Shown: positions 13,299 through 23,796, counted from the first letter of the stretch. The stretch: 64,000 nucleotides of DNA from Chlorokybus atmophyticus (GCA_009103225.1 RHPI01002910.1:299159-363158), one strand, 5' to 3'. A program made the numbers and translations. The notes: a model not told the origin generated them from the letters alone.

Positions 13299-14108
13299 TG
13301 TCGGGTCACGTTGTCTCGGGCCGCTGGAAGGACAGACATGCTTGCTGGACATGCTACTGCAGCATGCTGTAGCATGTTTGGTGGTGTTAGCAAAAGCAAA
13401 AAGATAATCGAGCTCTTGTAACAGCAGGTGCTTCCAAGAGCACGTCCCCCGATGTGGAGGGGTGCGGACATGTGGAGCGAATCTCCTCTTTAGCATACAT
13501 GCTGTGCTGTAGGACACACAGTCAACAAGCCACTACTATTGGTAGTGCTGTTGACACAGTTCTTTACATGAGCGGAAAATGTGTTACACTGTTAAGTGAG
13601 TTGAATGAGCAAGCAACACGTGGATGCTATGCCCTAACGGATGCCAACAAGCACACCGCGACCAAGTGCACCAAGCCCACAGCAACGACAAGCACGGTGC
13701 ACACAAGCATGCACAGAGTCTCGAACGGTGAGGGGATTTTTGATTACGAGGATGGCGTGTTCATAGTTCAAGTCGCTCATAAGCTCCTAGCTTTCTCACT
13801 CACAGTGTCACCAGCTGATCCGGTAAACACCGCAACTACTTATACAAGTCAAGTCATGACCGTTCAGAACACAAGCTAATGGTTATATCGGGGCTATTCC
13901 CATAAGAAACTCCCTCTCGACATAGAACATAACGTGTAACTGAATGTACAACTGAATCAGCTACGCGCGGTGCCTATGTAGGCTACGGTCATGAGCTAGC
14001 TACTGGTCAGTGACGTGCGCGGGTTGGTATGCTGATAGTTCGGGCGAGGGTCTTGATGTAAGCATGCCCGATGCCCCAGGCTGGCACACGAGGACAATAG
14101 GCATAACA
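13299..14108 (-). repeat. Left terminal repeat of the retroelement (blocks A1 and B1)
   Basis: Begins TGTCGGGTCACG and ends GGCATAACA on the plus strand, so it has TG...CA ends like an LTR. Block A1 (13299-13532) recurs at 14128-14359; block B1 (13521-14108) recurs at 24008-24612. Shared landmarks are the GACAGACATGCTTGCTGGAC stretch in A and the CTACGCGCGGTGCCTATGTA stretch in B. The copies differ by many substitutions and small indels, so the insertion is not recent. Confidence 0.8.
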
Positions 14109-14127
14109 GCTGTTGGGTCAAGGAGAG

Positions 14128-14359
14128 TCGAGGGTCACGTTCTCTCGTGCCGCTGAAAGGACAGACATGCTTGCTGGACATGCTATTGCAGCATGCTGTA
14201 GCATGTTTGGTGGTGTTAGCAAAGCAAACAGATAACCCAGCTCTGGTAACAGTAGGTGCTTCCTGAAGCACGTTCGCCGATGTGGAGTGCTACGGAGATG
14301 TGGAGCGAATCTCTTTTTTAGTATATATGCCGTGCTGTAAGACACAATCAACAAGCCAC
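14128..14359 (-). repeat. Repeat block A2, extra copy of half of the terminal repeat
   Basis: About 230 bases similar to A1, separated from B1 by only about 20 bases and lying on the internal side of the left terminal repeat. It starts GTCGAGGGTCACG and ends TCAACAAGCCAC, the same short sequence that starts block B. It makes the left end A-B-A while the right end has B only. Confidence 0.75.
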
Positions 14360-14439
14360 CCCGCTGAGCCTCTGAGGAGGTTCCAGCTCCAGAGCTCAGT
14401 GTTTAGCGCGTTTAGCGAGTGTGGAGGGCCGTCGGCGCG

Positions 14440-14658
14440 GCAGTCATCACACAAGTACTCCTCCATGGGTATTGCATCCAGTGGGGGCTTCAGACAGTAG
14501 CAATGCAAGCCCCTGTTGCAGCCATTGCAGAGCATCATAAGCGAGTCGGCGGCGGCGCTGCCGCAGCGCTCGCAACGCGTGCTGCGGGCGGGGTGAGGGT
14601 GTTTGATGCGCCAGAACCCTGCTATGTAAGGGAGGTGACAAGGCGCGTAGTTCACCAT
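14440..14658 (-). pseudogene. PHD finger and end of the pol polyprotein of the retroelement
   Basis: The frame entered at 14658 reads NYAPCHLPYIAG and then a full C4HC3 zinc finger at 14574-14440: CERC, 11 residues, CNGC, 4 residues, H, 2 residues, C, 14 residues, CDDC, with the usual hydrophobic LHCYCLKPPL segment. PHD fingers read histone H3 tails, often by K4 methylation state. It occupies the place taken by a chromodomain in chromoviruses, so it may have steered integration to particular chromatin; that is inference. An in-frame TAG just upstream (LLG-stop-NGE) separates it from the integrase part. Confidence 0.75.
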
Positions 14659-14699
14659 GTTTTCCTTCAGCCTCTCGCCATTCTAGCCGAGGAGGTCCA

Positions 14700-15580
14700 T
14701 TACCCCTGTGGGGTACACTTTGAGCACCTTGTAGACTGTGCGGCCAAGGAGGTGTCAAGCGCGTCCTTGGTGGCCTCCATGCGGTAGGCAAAGTCTCCTG
14801 GTTGACACCGGTGTTGGCGCTCTTGATAGAATCCACTGCGCACGCGCTCATAGCGTAGCGTGTCGCGGTGCTGCGCGATGCGCAAGTTGTTGAAGGCCAT
14901 AGGGACTGTGCGCTCAAATAGTGATGCGCGCGTGATAATGTCATGGTGCATCCAGTCGAGGTCGTCGAGGTTGTTCACCACGCGATCCACCTCCTGCTGT
15001 GCATGAAAAGGAAGCAGCGGCGGTCGCTTAAACGGTACATAGTACGGACCATACTCGCGCAGAGCTGCCTGCTTGACAGTCCGTATCCAAGAGCCACTCT
15101 TGGGAGGTGGTCATGCCAGGTGTTCTTCTCATACTCCAGCACACACTTGCGGAGTGCCTTCTAGTTGGTCTGCACCGCGCGCTCGGCAAGACCATCAGCT
15201 TTGGGGTGATTACGCGAGGTACAGTGATGGTCGATGTAGCACCTGTCCAAGAGAGTGTCGAACTCCCCTCTGAACTCAATTCCTTGGTCGGTGATGACCT
15301 CTACGCAGCTGCCGAACCGACTGAGGACATGAGAGAGGAAGGCTTGAGCCACCCCCTACTGCTCTTGTCGGGTAGTGGCACAAGCTCCACCCATTTGGAG
15401 AAATGCTCGATCACTATTAAGATGTAACGGTTGCCGCGTGCCGAGGGTGCTAAAGAGGGCAATGATGATGCTTTCGCGTGTGGCCGGTGTCGGCACCTCC
15501 TTGTTCACCATGGAGGCGACGATACAGCTTGTCGTCCGCCCAGCGGTAGTGCTGGGTGCGTAGGTTGACGCGGTCCTTCT
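14700..15580 (-). pseudogene. Retroelement integrase (DDE type), frameshifted
   Basis: In successive frames the minus strand reads GNRYILIVIEHFSKWVELVP (about 15450), then FGSCVEVITDQGIEFRGEF (about 15310-15250, second catalytic Asp) and HPKADGLAERAVQTN (about 15200, catalytic Glu), followed after a TAG by KALRKCVLEYEKNTWHDHLP and a linker with REYGPYYVPFKRPP. The HHCC zinc region and the segment that should hold the first catalytic Asp are missing or scrambled. Nothing suggests a tyrosine recombinase. Non-functional as it stands. Confidence 0.8.
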
Positions 15581-15748
15581 CACGCACTTATACCGAAGGG
15601 AAGCTGACTACTTTGAAGAAAGGTGAGGGATGGCTTGTCCAGCCATATGTTATGCCTGATGTCGTTGGGTGTTAGCTCTGTGTCATCGACCTCAATGTCG
15701 CCACCATGAGTGGTCTCTGCGGGTGTGGTGGTTGCGGAGTCAGTGGGC

Positions 15749-17515
15749 TCAAAAGCAGGTACTGCGTTCAGTTGTTGCTGAGGCACCGGCGTCAGTGTTG
15801 CGCCCTGAGCGCAACGCGGTGACAGCAGACATGGCAACCACGGTTGGAGCTGATGATGCAGCGCCGAGCTCATGCCGAGCATCAGTTGCATCGTTGATGC
15901 TCAGGTTGGGGTTACAAATGAGTCCATCGGCGTCTTGGTTGGTGAGGCCAGCGCGGTGGTCAATCTCGAAGTCATACTCTTGCAAGGTCCAGTGGGCAAG
16001 TTTGCCAGTAAAATGGTTGGTCATCGACCAACTGAATGGCTGATGATTGGTGATTAACTAAAACTGTCGGTCGAAGAGGGAGGGTCGAAAGAAGGAGATA
16101 GCCCACACTGCAGCGAGACACTCTCTCTCGTAGCTGCTGTAGTTGACCTCGGCACTATTGTTCCTCCGGCTGGCGTACGACACCCCTCTTTCTTATTTGC
16201 ATCGTGCTGCACCAGCATGGCTCCCATCCCGAGCTTGCTCCAATCGGTGTGAAGGATGAAAGGCTTGGTGTAGTCAGGGCGCTGAAGGATGGGTGCTGTG
16301 GTGAGCCTGCTTTTCAGCTCCTTGAAGGCCCACTGTTGCGGCTCCTTCCACACGAATTTCACTTCTTTCTTCAGTAGCTCGTTGAGGGGTCGCGCTATCT
16401 TTGCGATGTCCTTCACGAACCGGCGATAGTAGTTGACAAGGCCCAAAAAGGCGCGCAGGCGCGTGAGGTCCGTTGGAGCAGGGATAGCTGCTCGGGCCTC
16501 CACCTTTGCCTGCTGTACGTACACACCGTGGGGCACAATCATGTGTCCCAAGTAGCGTACCTTGTGAATGAAGAAGGTGCACTTGTCGGCGTGCACAGTC
16601 ATCCCCACTCCCTTGAGCCTCTCCAGCACCTCATTAATGTGCTGTATGTGCTCTTCGTTTCTGCGGCTGAAGATGAGGATGTCGTCGATGTAGCACCGCG
16701 CGTTCAGCCCCTTCAAGGCTTTGTTCATCACCCGCTAAAACTTGGCGGGGGCATTCTTCGGCCCGAACGGCATCACCTTCAACTGGCGGTTGCCCCAGAA
16801 GGAGGTCTTGTGCTTGTCCTCGTCTTTAATGGCGATTTGGTTATACCCTTAGCGCATGTCGAGGATGCTGAAGACTGTGCAGTCTCCTACATCGTCAAAG
16901 ATGCCCTCTGCTGTGGGCATTGGGTACCTGTCTTGTTTGGTCTTGTTGTTGAGGGGATGGTAGTTGCCGCACATGCGCCGTCCTGTCCAGTTGCCGAATC
17001 CTTTTTTAGTGGCATGACGGTCGCGGCTGCAAAATCCGATGTGGACTCCTCAATAAGGCTTGCGTCTAGGAGCGCCTTACATCTCTGTTCCACCAGATCC
17101 TCCTCTAGCTTTGAGACCATATATTGCCGTCGAAACACCGGCTTGGTATCAACCACCTCGATGTCTGGTACACTGAACATGTACCCAGCTCCTTTACGGC
17201 AAAGCCAAATTGGCTCCTCCACTTCTTGAGGAGAGCCTCCAGCTTTTCTCATATGTCCTCCGTGGCAAGAGGGCCAATGGCGTGGTCTCAAGACGTTGCG
17301 TTGGCAACCACGAGGATGTCTTCCACTGTCACTGCTGCTTGCTCCTCCATGTGAACCACCTCAAGGGCTGTGTGAGCTGCCTTGGTGTCTGCAACGCGTT
17401 CAGCCCACCCCCTAGCCAGGTGTTCGAGATCGAAGGACACATGGCGAACCTGCAATGCGAAGCTCATCTCCAACATCCAGACCATGCTGTTTTGGTCCAT
17501 GGCGTGGCCGAGTAG
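15749..17515 (-). pseudogene. Retroelement reverse transcriptase and RNase H, with frameshift and stops
   Basis: The frame from about 17230 reads VPDIEVVDTKPVFRRQYMVS and DASLIEESTSDFAAATV (fingers). A one-base shift leads to RMCGNYHPLNNKTKQDRYPM, then SILDMR-TAA-GYNQIAIKDED, APAKF-TAG-RVMNKAL, and the catalytic box CYIDDILIFS at about 16700. Connection motifs (YLGHMIV, RLRAFLGLVNYYRRF) and RNase H (ILHTDWSKLGMGAML, then QEYDFEIDHRAGLTNQDADG) follow to 15749. These are typical Ty3/gypsy signatures. A further TAG sits at the RNase H position before LITNHQPFSW. Confidence 0.9.
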
Positions 17516-17604
17516 CTGACATTGCTAACTGTTGGTTAGCGGGACCCTGTGATGCTGTTGGAAAAAAATCCTATGGCGTGTTCGCGCTCACGTGCGTTGG
17601 TTTC

Positions 17605-17642
17605 TTTTAGCTTGCTCGTCGTGGACGACGGGCAAGCTAAAA
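17605..17642. repeat. 18-bp inverted repeat (hairpin) at the edge of the AT-rich segment
   Basis: Arms 17605-17622 and 17625-17642 (TTTTAGCTTGCTCGTCGT and its complement with one mismatch) are separated by GG. It lies in the retroelement between the RT frame and the AT-rich segment, next to the point (about 17645) where similarity to the copy at 32190-32715 ends. It could be a terminator, a replication structure or the edge of an inserted unit. Confidence 0.85.
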
Positions 17643-18058
17643 TGTAACGGGAGCAATAATAATAGGGGTATTATTGCTACCAAATTAACACATTTTGTAT
17701 GAATAAGTATTTAAACATGCTTATTTATACCTCTTTTCTACGATTCTTCGCTTATTAAAGGCTATGATGCTTGATCATAGCTTAAATAAGTCCCAATGGG
17801 TGTAGAAGCGCTTATTCAAGCCTATTTAGTGTCACATTTCATATAATGTGATCACTATCTCGTCAGGTACCTTACGATAGGTATCTTTGGATAGGTACCT
17901 TATCGAAATGTACCTTATCTGAGATGTGATTGGCTCACGCTAGATTTCCTAACTACCCTATCTGTAGGGTCGATGTCTAGTTGTGAGTTAATTATCGAGA
18001 GGTATATAGTTGATATACTCTTGATATAAAAGGTCACATCAATGAGATGTGGGGATTT
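17640..18058 (-). repeat. AT-rich non-coding segment of the retroelement
   Basis: About 420 bases, strongly AT-rich against the GC-rich coding DNA on both sides and full of stops in all frames. In sense orientation it starts after the methyltransferase remnant and ends ATTATTGCTCCCGTTACA. A diverged copy with the same order of landmarks (TATATCAAGAG..., TTCTACACCCATTG..., TATTATTGCTCCCGTT) lies at about 32300-32715 on the plus strand. It could be an internal promoter/LTR-like region, or the 3' end of another element nested here. Confidence 0.6.
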
Positions 18059-18059
18059 T

Positions 18060-18990
18060 CAGTTCTCTGCTCAGTGGCGGCCACACCGTTGAAAGGCTTG
18101 TCATATGCGGTGTGGGTGTTGGGGTAGAGGATTGAAGGGGCATCACCGGCGACGGTGGTGCTGTTACACAAAAGGTGTTAGACACCATGCCATCGCCTCG
18201 ATTGCGGAAGGCATAGGACCCGAGGTAGGACACCAAAGTGGGAAGTGCGCGGCGCGGTTGGCCAGGTTGGTTGCCTTAGTAGAATTGGCTGTGGTCAAGA
18301 CATGTGAATGGTTGACTCTGCGGCCGGGTTCGAGAATGTCATCGACGAAGAGGTTGCGTGTACTCTGCTGTCATCAGCTCCTCTGTGGTGGCCAAGTTTG
18401 CCCACTTAGCGCGCACGCGATGCGCACGGGAAGCATGGCGCGCTGCGTTTACCTTTAATAGATGCCAAAGAATGGAGCACACCATCCGGTAGGTGGAGGC
18501 TACATGGGGACGCTGGTTGTCCTCTGAGTGCACGTTCTCAAGGACGTGGCCTGGAGATCTGGTGCTGTTGGAGGAGGTGGATGGCTCTCATCAACTCTCA
18601 AAACAGACCTAAGCGAGGGTTGTTCAGGCCTTGGCCTCTTCCTACCCTCGAGTGTTCTTGGCACTCCCATCCAGCTATTAACAAGTCGATGTTGCCAAGG
18701 GACAGCAAGTGGTCCTCTGTGATTAATCTGATGTCTTGTAGCCATGCCTTGAGGCTGCCTTGCAGTGTCGACGAGGGCAGTTGCTGTGGATAGCGCTCGT
18801 GCAGCTGACGCAGATGGTGCTTAAGGGCTGTTTGAGCGCGCAGGTCAGGGTCGTAATTATAATACTTGGTGACTTTGACACCTGTATTGAGGACTGCAGC
18901 GAGACCACTGCCGATGCCTCCAAACAGTTCGAACACTGTGATGCCTTGCTGCCGCCGAATGGTATGGAACTTCACGACTCTTGTGGAAGC
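18060..18990 (-). pseudogene. DNA (cytosine-5) methyltransferase domain inside the retroelement, frameshifted
   Basis: In the same frame as the protease, after two in-frame TGA codons, the minus strand reads ITVFELFGGIGSGLAAVLNT (motif I, AdoMet binding) and later IDLLIAGWECQEHSRVGRGQ (motif IV region; the usual Pro-Cys appears here as Glu-Cys) and LNNPRLGLF. After a TGA and a frame change come LENVHSEDNQRPHVAS (motif VI, ENV) and RHASRAHRVRAKWANL (motif VIII). Another shift gives TLVSYLGSYAFRNRGDGMV, as found near the target-recognition region of DNMT3-like and related enzymes. Motif X is not recognisable before the AT-rich segment. In an intact element it would methylate cytosine C5. Its place between protease and RT suggests polyprotein expression. 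The identification rests on several motifs in the right order. Confidence 0.8.
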
Positions 18991-19011
18991 GCGAAGTGAT
19001 CAGCGGCTGGG

Positions 19012-19722
19012 TCAGCAAGAGGTGCGCGTCCACATGTGCCCGCCAACGGTGTTCGGCCGGGTCTGATAATGCCACCTCATTGTGGTATCCTCCTTAGTGC
19101 AAGGAGTGGGATCGGCGTTGTCTGCGCGGCAAGGGGCTGCGACGGCAGCGCCTCTTGTGCGAGTGTTGTCATTTGTGGCTGATACCGCCTCCCGTGTGCG
19201 CACGCAATTGCGCATGGTTATTGCAGCCACTTTGCATTGGGCACGCGTGCGTGACACCAACTCAAGAGGCAGGAAGCTCTGTACTTCTCCGTCATCTCCA
19301 TCCCAATGTGGTCGGAACCACGCCCGCTCTGTCCAGTAGTCAAGGCCCATACCCACGGGAAAGTCCTGTCCAAGCAGGAAATCGAAGGAGCCAGCGCTGG
19401 TGACCACGCATTGCTGAACGATCTCTATGGTGTGGGTCGGGTCCAGCCCTATCAACCGGATGCTAAAGGCCTCCTCGGTGACCCCCATCACCTTGTCACG
19501 GCTCCTCGTTAATGTGTCCAGTACGTATGGGCAAGGCATCAAGTCCAAGCTGGTGATGCCAAGGGACCGCACGAGGAAGCGCCCGATGATAACCGGCTGT
19601 GCTCCAGTGTCCAGCATCACCCGCTTGGGTGCCAGGCCATTGATGGTCATATGCTTGCCTTGGTTGGCTACCATGGCAGCGTTGGCGTTGATGCGTAGCC
19701 TCTTTGTGCGAGCTGTCGGCAC
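19012..19722 (-). pseudogene. Retroelement aspartic protease (retropepsin-like)
   Basis: One open frame of 236 codons. The active-site region reads GLAPKRVMLDTGAQPVIIG (D-T-G), followed by SLGITSLDLMPCPYVLDTL, and a hydrophobic strand FDFLLGQDFPVGMGLDYW, as in gypsy-type proteases. In sense orientation the frame runs on into the methyltransferase domain with only two TGA codons between (SC-stop-PSR-stop-SLR), so protease and methyltransferase were very likely one polyprotein. The downstream linker is Arg/Ala/Thr-rich. Confidence 0.75.
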
Positions 19723-22034
19723 CGATGCCTCATGTCTCTCAGCTGATCAGCTGAAGGTGCTAAGCGCATCGCAGCCAGAGCTCCTCTGCCTGCTGGATAT
19801 TGCAATTGACTACCCCCTCCTTGTCCTCTCCCTTTGCGAAGTTGACTTGTCGTGGTGGTTGGTAGACTCGGGGAGGCCTTTGCGCTAGGGGGTTTTGTGC
19901 TGGCTGCGGTGGAAGTGATGGTGGATGCCGCCTTTGAGAGGATGGGATCATGCCTGTCGGCGTCCCCAATAGTTGACGAGGAAAGCCCGGCAAACCCGGT
20001 GTTTTCGGGCCTGCCTCGTGTTCTGCTTGCTCTGCGGTGTAGGTCCATCGGACAGCATGAGCTGCCTCCCTGACCAATGTCCCTTCTTACGAGGCTGTGG
20101 GCTCTGTGTCTACATTGGTCCAGTGCTGATATTGTGGCATGGGCTGCAGATATACTACGCGCAGTAACCGCTGCCGCATGTCGTGAGTAATGGTGGGGAC
20201 TCGCAAGATCCCTGCCATGTAGGCATCCACATGCCTTGTACCACGCCCACATCGAGCACAGTCATGGCGCGCGCTCGTATGGTGCGTTGAGGGTCGGTTT
20301 ACTGCGCGTGTATTTCGTGAGCGATAGCGATGTGCCGGAGTTGCCGTGCTGGTTCTACTCCCAGCAGCCGCAGCATTGCCTCCTGCACTCCCTCCAGAAT
20401 GTCTGGCGCACTGGTGGTAGCTTCATCGTATGCTTGCCGCATCGAGCGGATGAATGCCCCCAACCATGATGCTATGTTGCCAAAGGCGAACATGGGAACA
20501 GCGGGGTAATTGGCGACGAGCCACGTCACGAGTTGTGCTCAAGAGGCGCTGCCTTCTCGCATCCCCATCATCTGTCTCAATACACTGCCTCCAGGCCGCT
20601 GCAGCATGACGGCTTGCCGTATGAGAGCGGTTCGGGGTTGTTGCTCTCCTACCATATCAGCTCCTCCTTGCTGGGTGGTGTCTCCTTGTGGGGTGAGGTA
20701 ACCTCGCCCTGCATCCCGGTGATCATCAGGCATACCATCGATCAGAGGGGGCAATAGCGGGGCAATTACCCCCCTCAATTGTTGTGCCAACGCCCTCGCT
20801 TGGTTAGCAACATTTGTTTGCCCTGACTGTGTGACTGTGGTTTGCGCTTATGGCACAACGGCTAGTGCAGTGCAGGTGCCGGCGACATCTAACGGTCCCG
20901 TGGGTTGAACCGCAGCGGTGCGTGCTGCTTCATACACCTGTCGGCGTGCGTCAACTTGGGCGGCTTGATCTTGCCGATAGCGATGTGCCTGTTCAAGCGC
21001 AGAGAATTTTCCTGTGACTCCCCTATGTGAGTCCACGGAGTGCCGGGTCAGCGCCCGGCGGCATGTTTGAGGTGGTCACCATGAGGCGCTGCACTCGGCG
21101 ATGCTGATGTCCGTGCCGGTCCAGCGGTGAAGGCTTAAAATCAATTTGTTGCGCTGGCATGAGCTGTTATGATTGGTTGGGTGCGTTTTGCAGCCTTGCG
21201 TGCACTGCCAAAAACTGAATTGCCAGCTCCAACACAGCGAGGCGCCGGTATGTGACCCTGAAGAGACGATCTCTCCTCTCCTCTCCTCTTATCTCAGGAG
21301 CAGTGCCAGCTAGAATCTCATCGTCCAATTGTTGCTAGGTGGGCTCCGATAGTGTATGGTATTCGAGCGGTGGTAGCGGCAGGATGCAATTATCTCGCGC
21401 TACATGCATTGTGCGTCGCCCCCCGAGCCTGTATGCAATGGTGGTGGGCTCGATGTTGCATAGGACGGACACCCAAGCGCGCTCCGCTTGCGGTCCGCGT
21501 GGTACTTGTTGAGTGACATCAAGGTGCGGAGGAGGGGCCGCACGAACCCCTGATGGTGCGGCGGCAGTGACAGCAAGGGCTGTTAGAGGTGCGGCAACAT
21601 CAACTGCAGCAAAAGTTGTGGCACGTGCAACAGTCGTGGTGACGGAGTGAGCATTGCAACAGTCGTGACAGGGGCAGTGTCCGCAGCTGTAGCGGGTGTG
21701 GTGCCAACACCACCAGTGGGTTCGCCAGCCATGGCTGCAGCATCCTCAGTGCCAGTCATCTCTAGCGCCAACTTGGTGCTAGGTGTATCCGCACTGGCTG
21801 CACTGGTGGGTGTTCTCGTCGACGGGGTCGTCTCAGTAAAGGTTGTGGCCGGCGAGCCAGCCCCACTTGTAACTTCCAACGATGTTGCTGTTGACGATGC
21901 GCCTGCCTCTTTACGCGCACATCTTTATGGTTGAACACGCGATGGCGATGGGGTGTCTCTGTTGCGTTTCGGTGCCATCCAGGCCCATCGGGCAACGTAG
22001 CAGGCTTGGTAGCTTTGCTCCTTGTCTTCTTCAA
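19723..22034 (-). pseudogene. Second gag-like region of the retroelement, degenerate
   Basis: Open segments are separated by stops and shifts. Around 20529-20299 a frame reads WLVANYPAVPMFAFGNIASW and DILEGVQEAMLRLLGVEPAR, and about 21480-21200 reads NIEPTTIAYRLGGRRTMHVA and RDRLFRVTYRRLAVLELAIQ. These resemble helical capsid-like sequence. Toward 19900 the frame becomes Pro/Gln-rich and leads into the protease. Whether this is a capsid separate from the one at 22.6-23.8 kb, or a tether/linker part of one long Gag, is not settled. Confidence 0.45.
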
Positions 22035-22137
22035 GCTGAGCCACTTGTGCTATAAGGGCCGCGACTAGGTTGACAGCTGATGAGCTGGCTGATGCTTTTA
22101 TAGCAGCACATCCAATGCGCGGGCGTCCCTCGGGTCC

Positions 22138-23796
22138 CTTGCGCTGTGGAGGGCGGTTCTTCCCTCCGTAACTAGTTCCCTGTTTTCAAGCGCCGGCGTG
22201 GTTGTTGGGGTTGTGGCCGCCAGCGTTGTTGCCGTTGTTGTGACCACCAGCGTTGTTGCTATTGTTGTAGCCACCTGCGTTGCTGTTGTTGTAGTCCCCG
22301 CCGTTATTGTTGTTATTGTTGTTGTTGCTGCGATAGCCACCAACGTTGTTACTGTTGTTGTAGCCAATAGAGGGCCGCAGCTCGGGGAACTTGAGCCAAC
22401 ATACTGCTTCCAAATGTCCCGTCTTGTGGCAGTAGTCGTACACAAAATTGCCATACTCTTCGGTGCACTCCTTTTAGTAGTGTCCATGTCGACCACATTA
22501 ATGGCACAGCACTGGAGCAACAAGGGCAGCATAAGCTGACCGTTTGTCCTTGTTGTTGCGCGTGACTTGAGCATCCCGACTGCGATCTCGTCTAGGGGGC
22601 TTAACACTCGCTTGCTATGGGACGCGAGGCGCTCTGGTTGGTGTCCAACACTGCCTTCTCATACACCGCACGCTTGTGAATGGCTTGTGCAGTCTCGAAA
22701 GCTTTCTTGAGGGTGTAGCCGAGGGGTCTACTGCAGTTCAGTGTCAAACGCGTCGACTCACTAAAGGTGGGGTCCAACTCAGCCACGTACACCATTGCGG
22801 CTGCCTCTTCACTAACGATTTTGTAATCAGTGTCCTTTAGTAGTCCTTCTAGCCGCGAATACACCCGGAGAGGGTCCTCGTTGGGCTTGCGTCGAAAGAG
22901 TCTTTAGATCCCCCACCTTGCTGGTGGTCTGAGACGGAAGGTACGCCGCAGTGCTGCTTACAAGTCCTTGAGAGGAGAGTCCAACATGATAGCACCAATG
23001 GTGATGGCTGGCGCGCAACGCTACCGAGCAAAGTGGGAAAGGGATGACTCCTGCCGGAGTATGCGAGCCCGGTGTTAGCGGTACTGGTGTCCCCGTTTCC
23101 AAGGCTGCAGTTTGTTGTTTAGCCTGCTGAGCCTCAATGATGGCAGCGGTGCGGTTAAGCACTATGATCCGTCGGTTGGCCTTCTTGACCTCGACCTTTG
23201 CAGGTGTTAGCGAGGCAACAACCAGCTCGGCTTCTTTGTCCTCTGCTCGTTGCATGGCTAAGGCTAACGCCCGACCGGTGACTGGGGTTGGAGGGACCAC
23301 TGCTGCTGAGGCAGCAGCTGCTGGGCTATTCGTCGGTGCAGGTGCTATGGTGCTGGCAAGCTCGCCATAGCCATCGACTCTGTGCAGCTCAACAATGGAC
23401 TTTCACATAGTGTGCCTTATGATCAAGGTATTGCGCCATGATATGGAATGACACTTCATCTGACCAGTCCTTGTTCTTAAAGGCTTGCTGCCGTATCTTG
23501 GAGTGGAACTTGATGATGACTTCATCAAGTGGTGTGGTGCCCGCACGTCCAAAGAAGCGCAGGGTGTTGGTTGAGCTGGAGGGCTCCATTTCTTCGTCGT
23601 CATTGTCCGAGGGAGGTGGAGAAGCTTGATGGCAAGGAGTGAAATGGGAGGAGGTGAAGCCGGGATTAGGGCGTGAGCCTCTGCTGCTACGGTAACTGCC
23701 TCCTTCACTTGCTCGTTCGTAAGTGGGGTTGGAGGTCGAGCTCCAGCTGCTGAGGTCCCCCTCGTCCATTGGCGAGAACCGGGTGGGCCTGCTCAT
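22138..23796 (-). pseudogene. Retroelement Gag with tandem CCHC zinc knuckles, degenerate
   Basis: Starts with an ATG at 23796 (MSRPTRFSPMDEGDLSS) and a Ser-rich N-terminus. A helical capsid-like stretch follows at 22864-22601 (MYSRLEGLLKDTDYKIVSEE, FETAQAIHKRAVYEKA). Two adjacent zinc knuckles lie at 22506-22465 (C-H-stop-C-G-R-H-G-H-Y-stop-K-E-C) and about 22440-22399 (YDYCHKTGHLEAVC, the first Cys replaced by Tyr). Both knuckle stops are TAA. After them is an Asn/Gly-rich low-complexity stretch (22380-22190) built from repeated GGYNNSN-like units. Nucleic-acid binding of Gag is the expected role. Confidence 0.65.

Noticed and set aside
22190-22520. Possible genetic code change (TAA/TAG as Gln), suggested by stops in the zinc knuckles
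   Set aside because: Host genes in the window (RPN8, CNOT11, ferredoxin, sugar dehydrogenase) end at TAA or TAG exactly where their families end, and contain no internal TAR codons. Decay of the element explains the stops.
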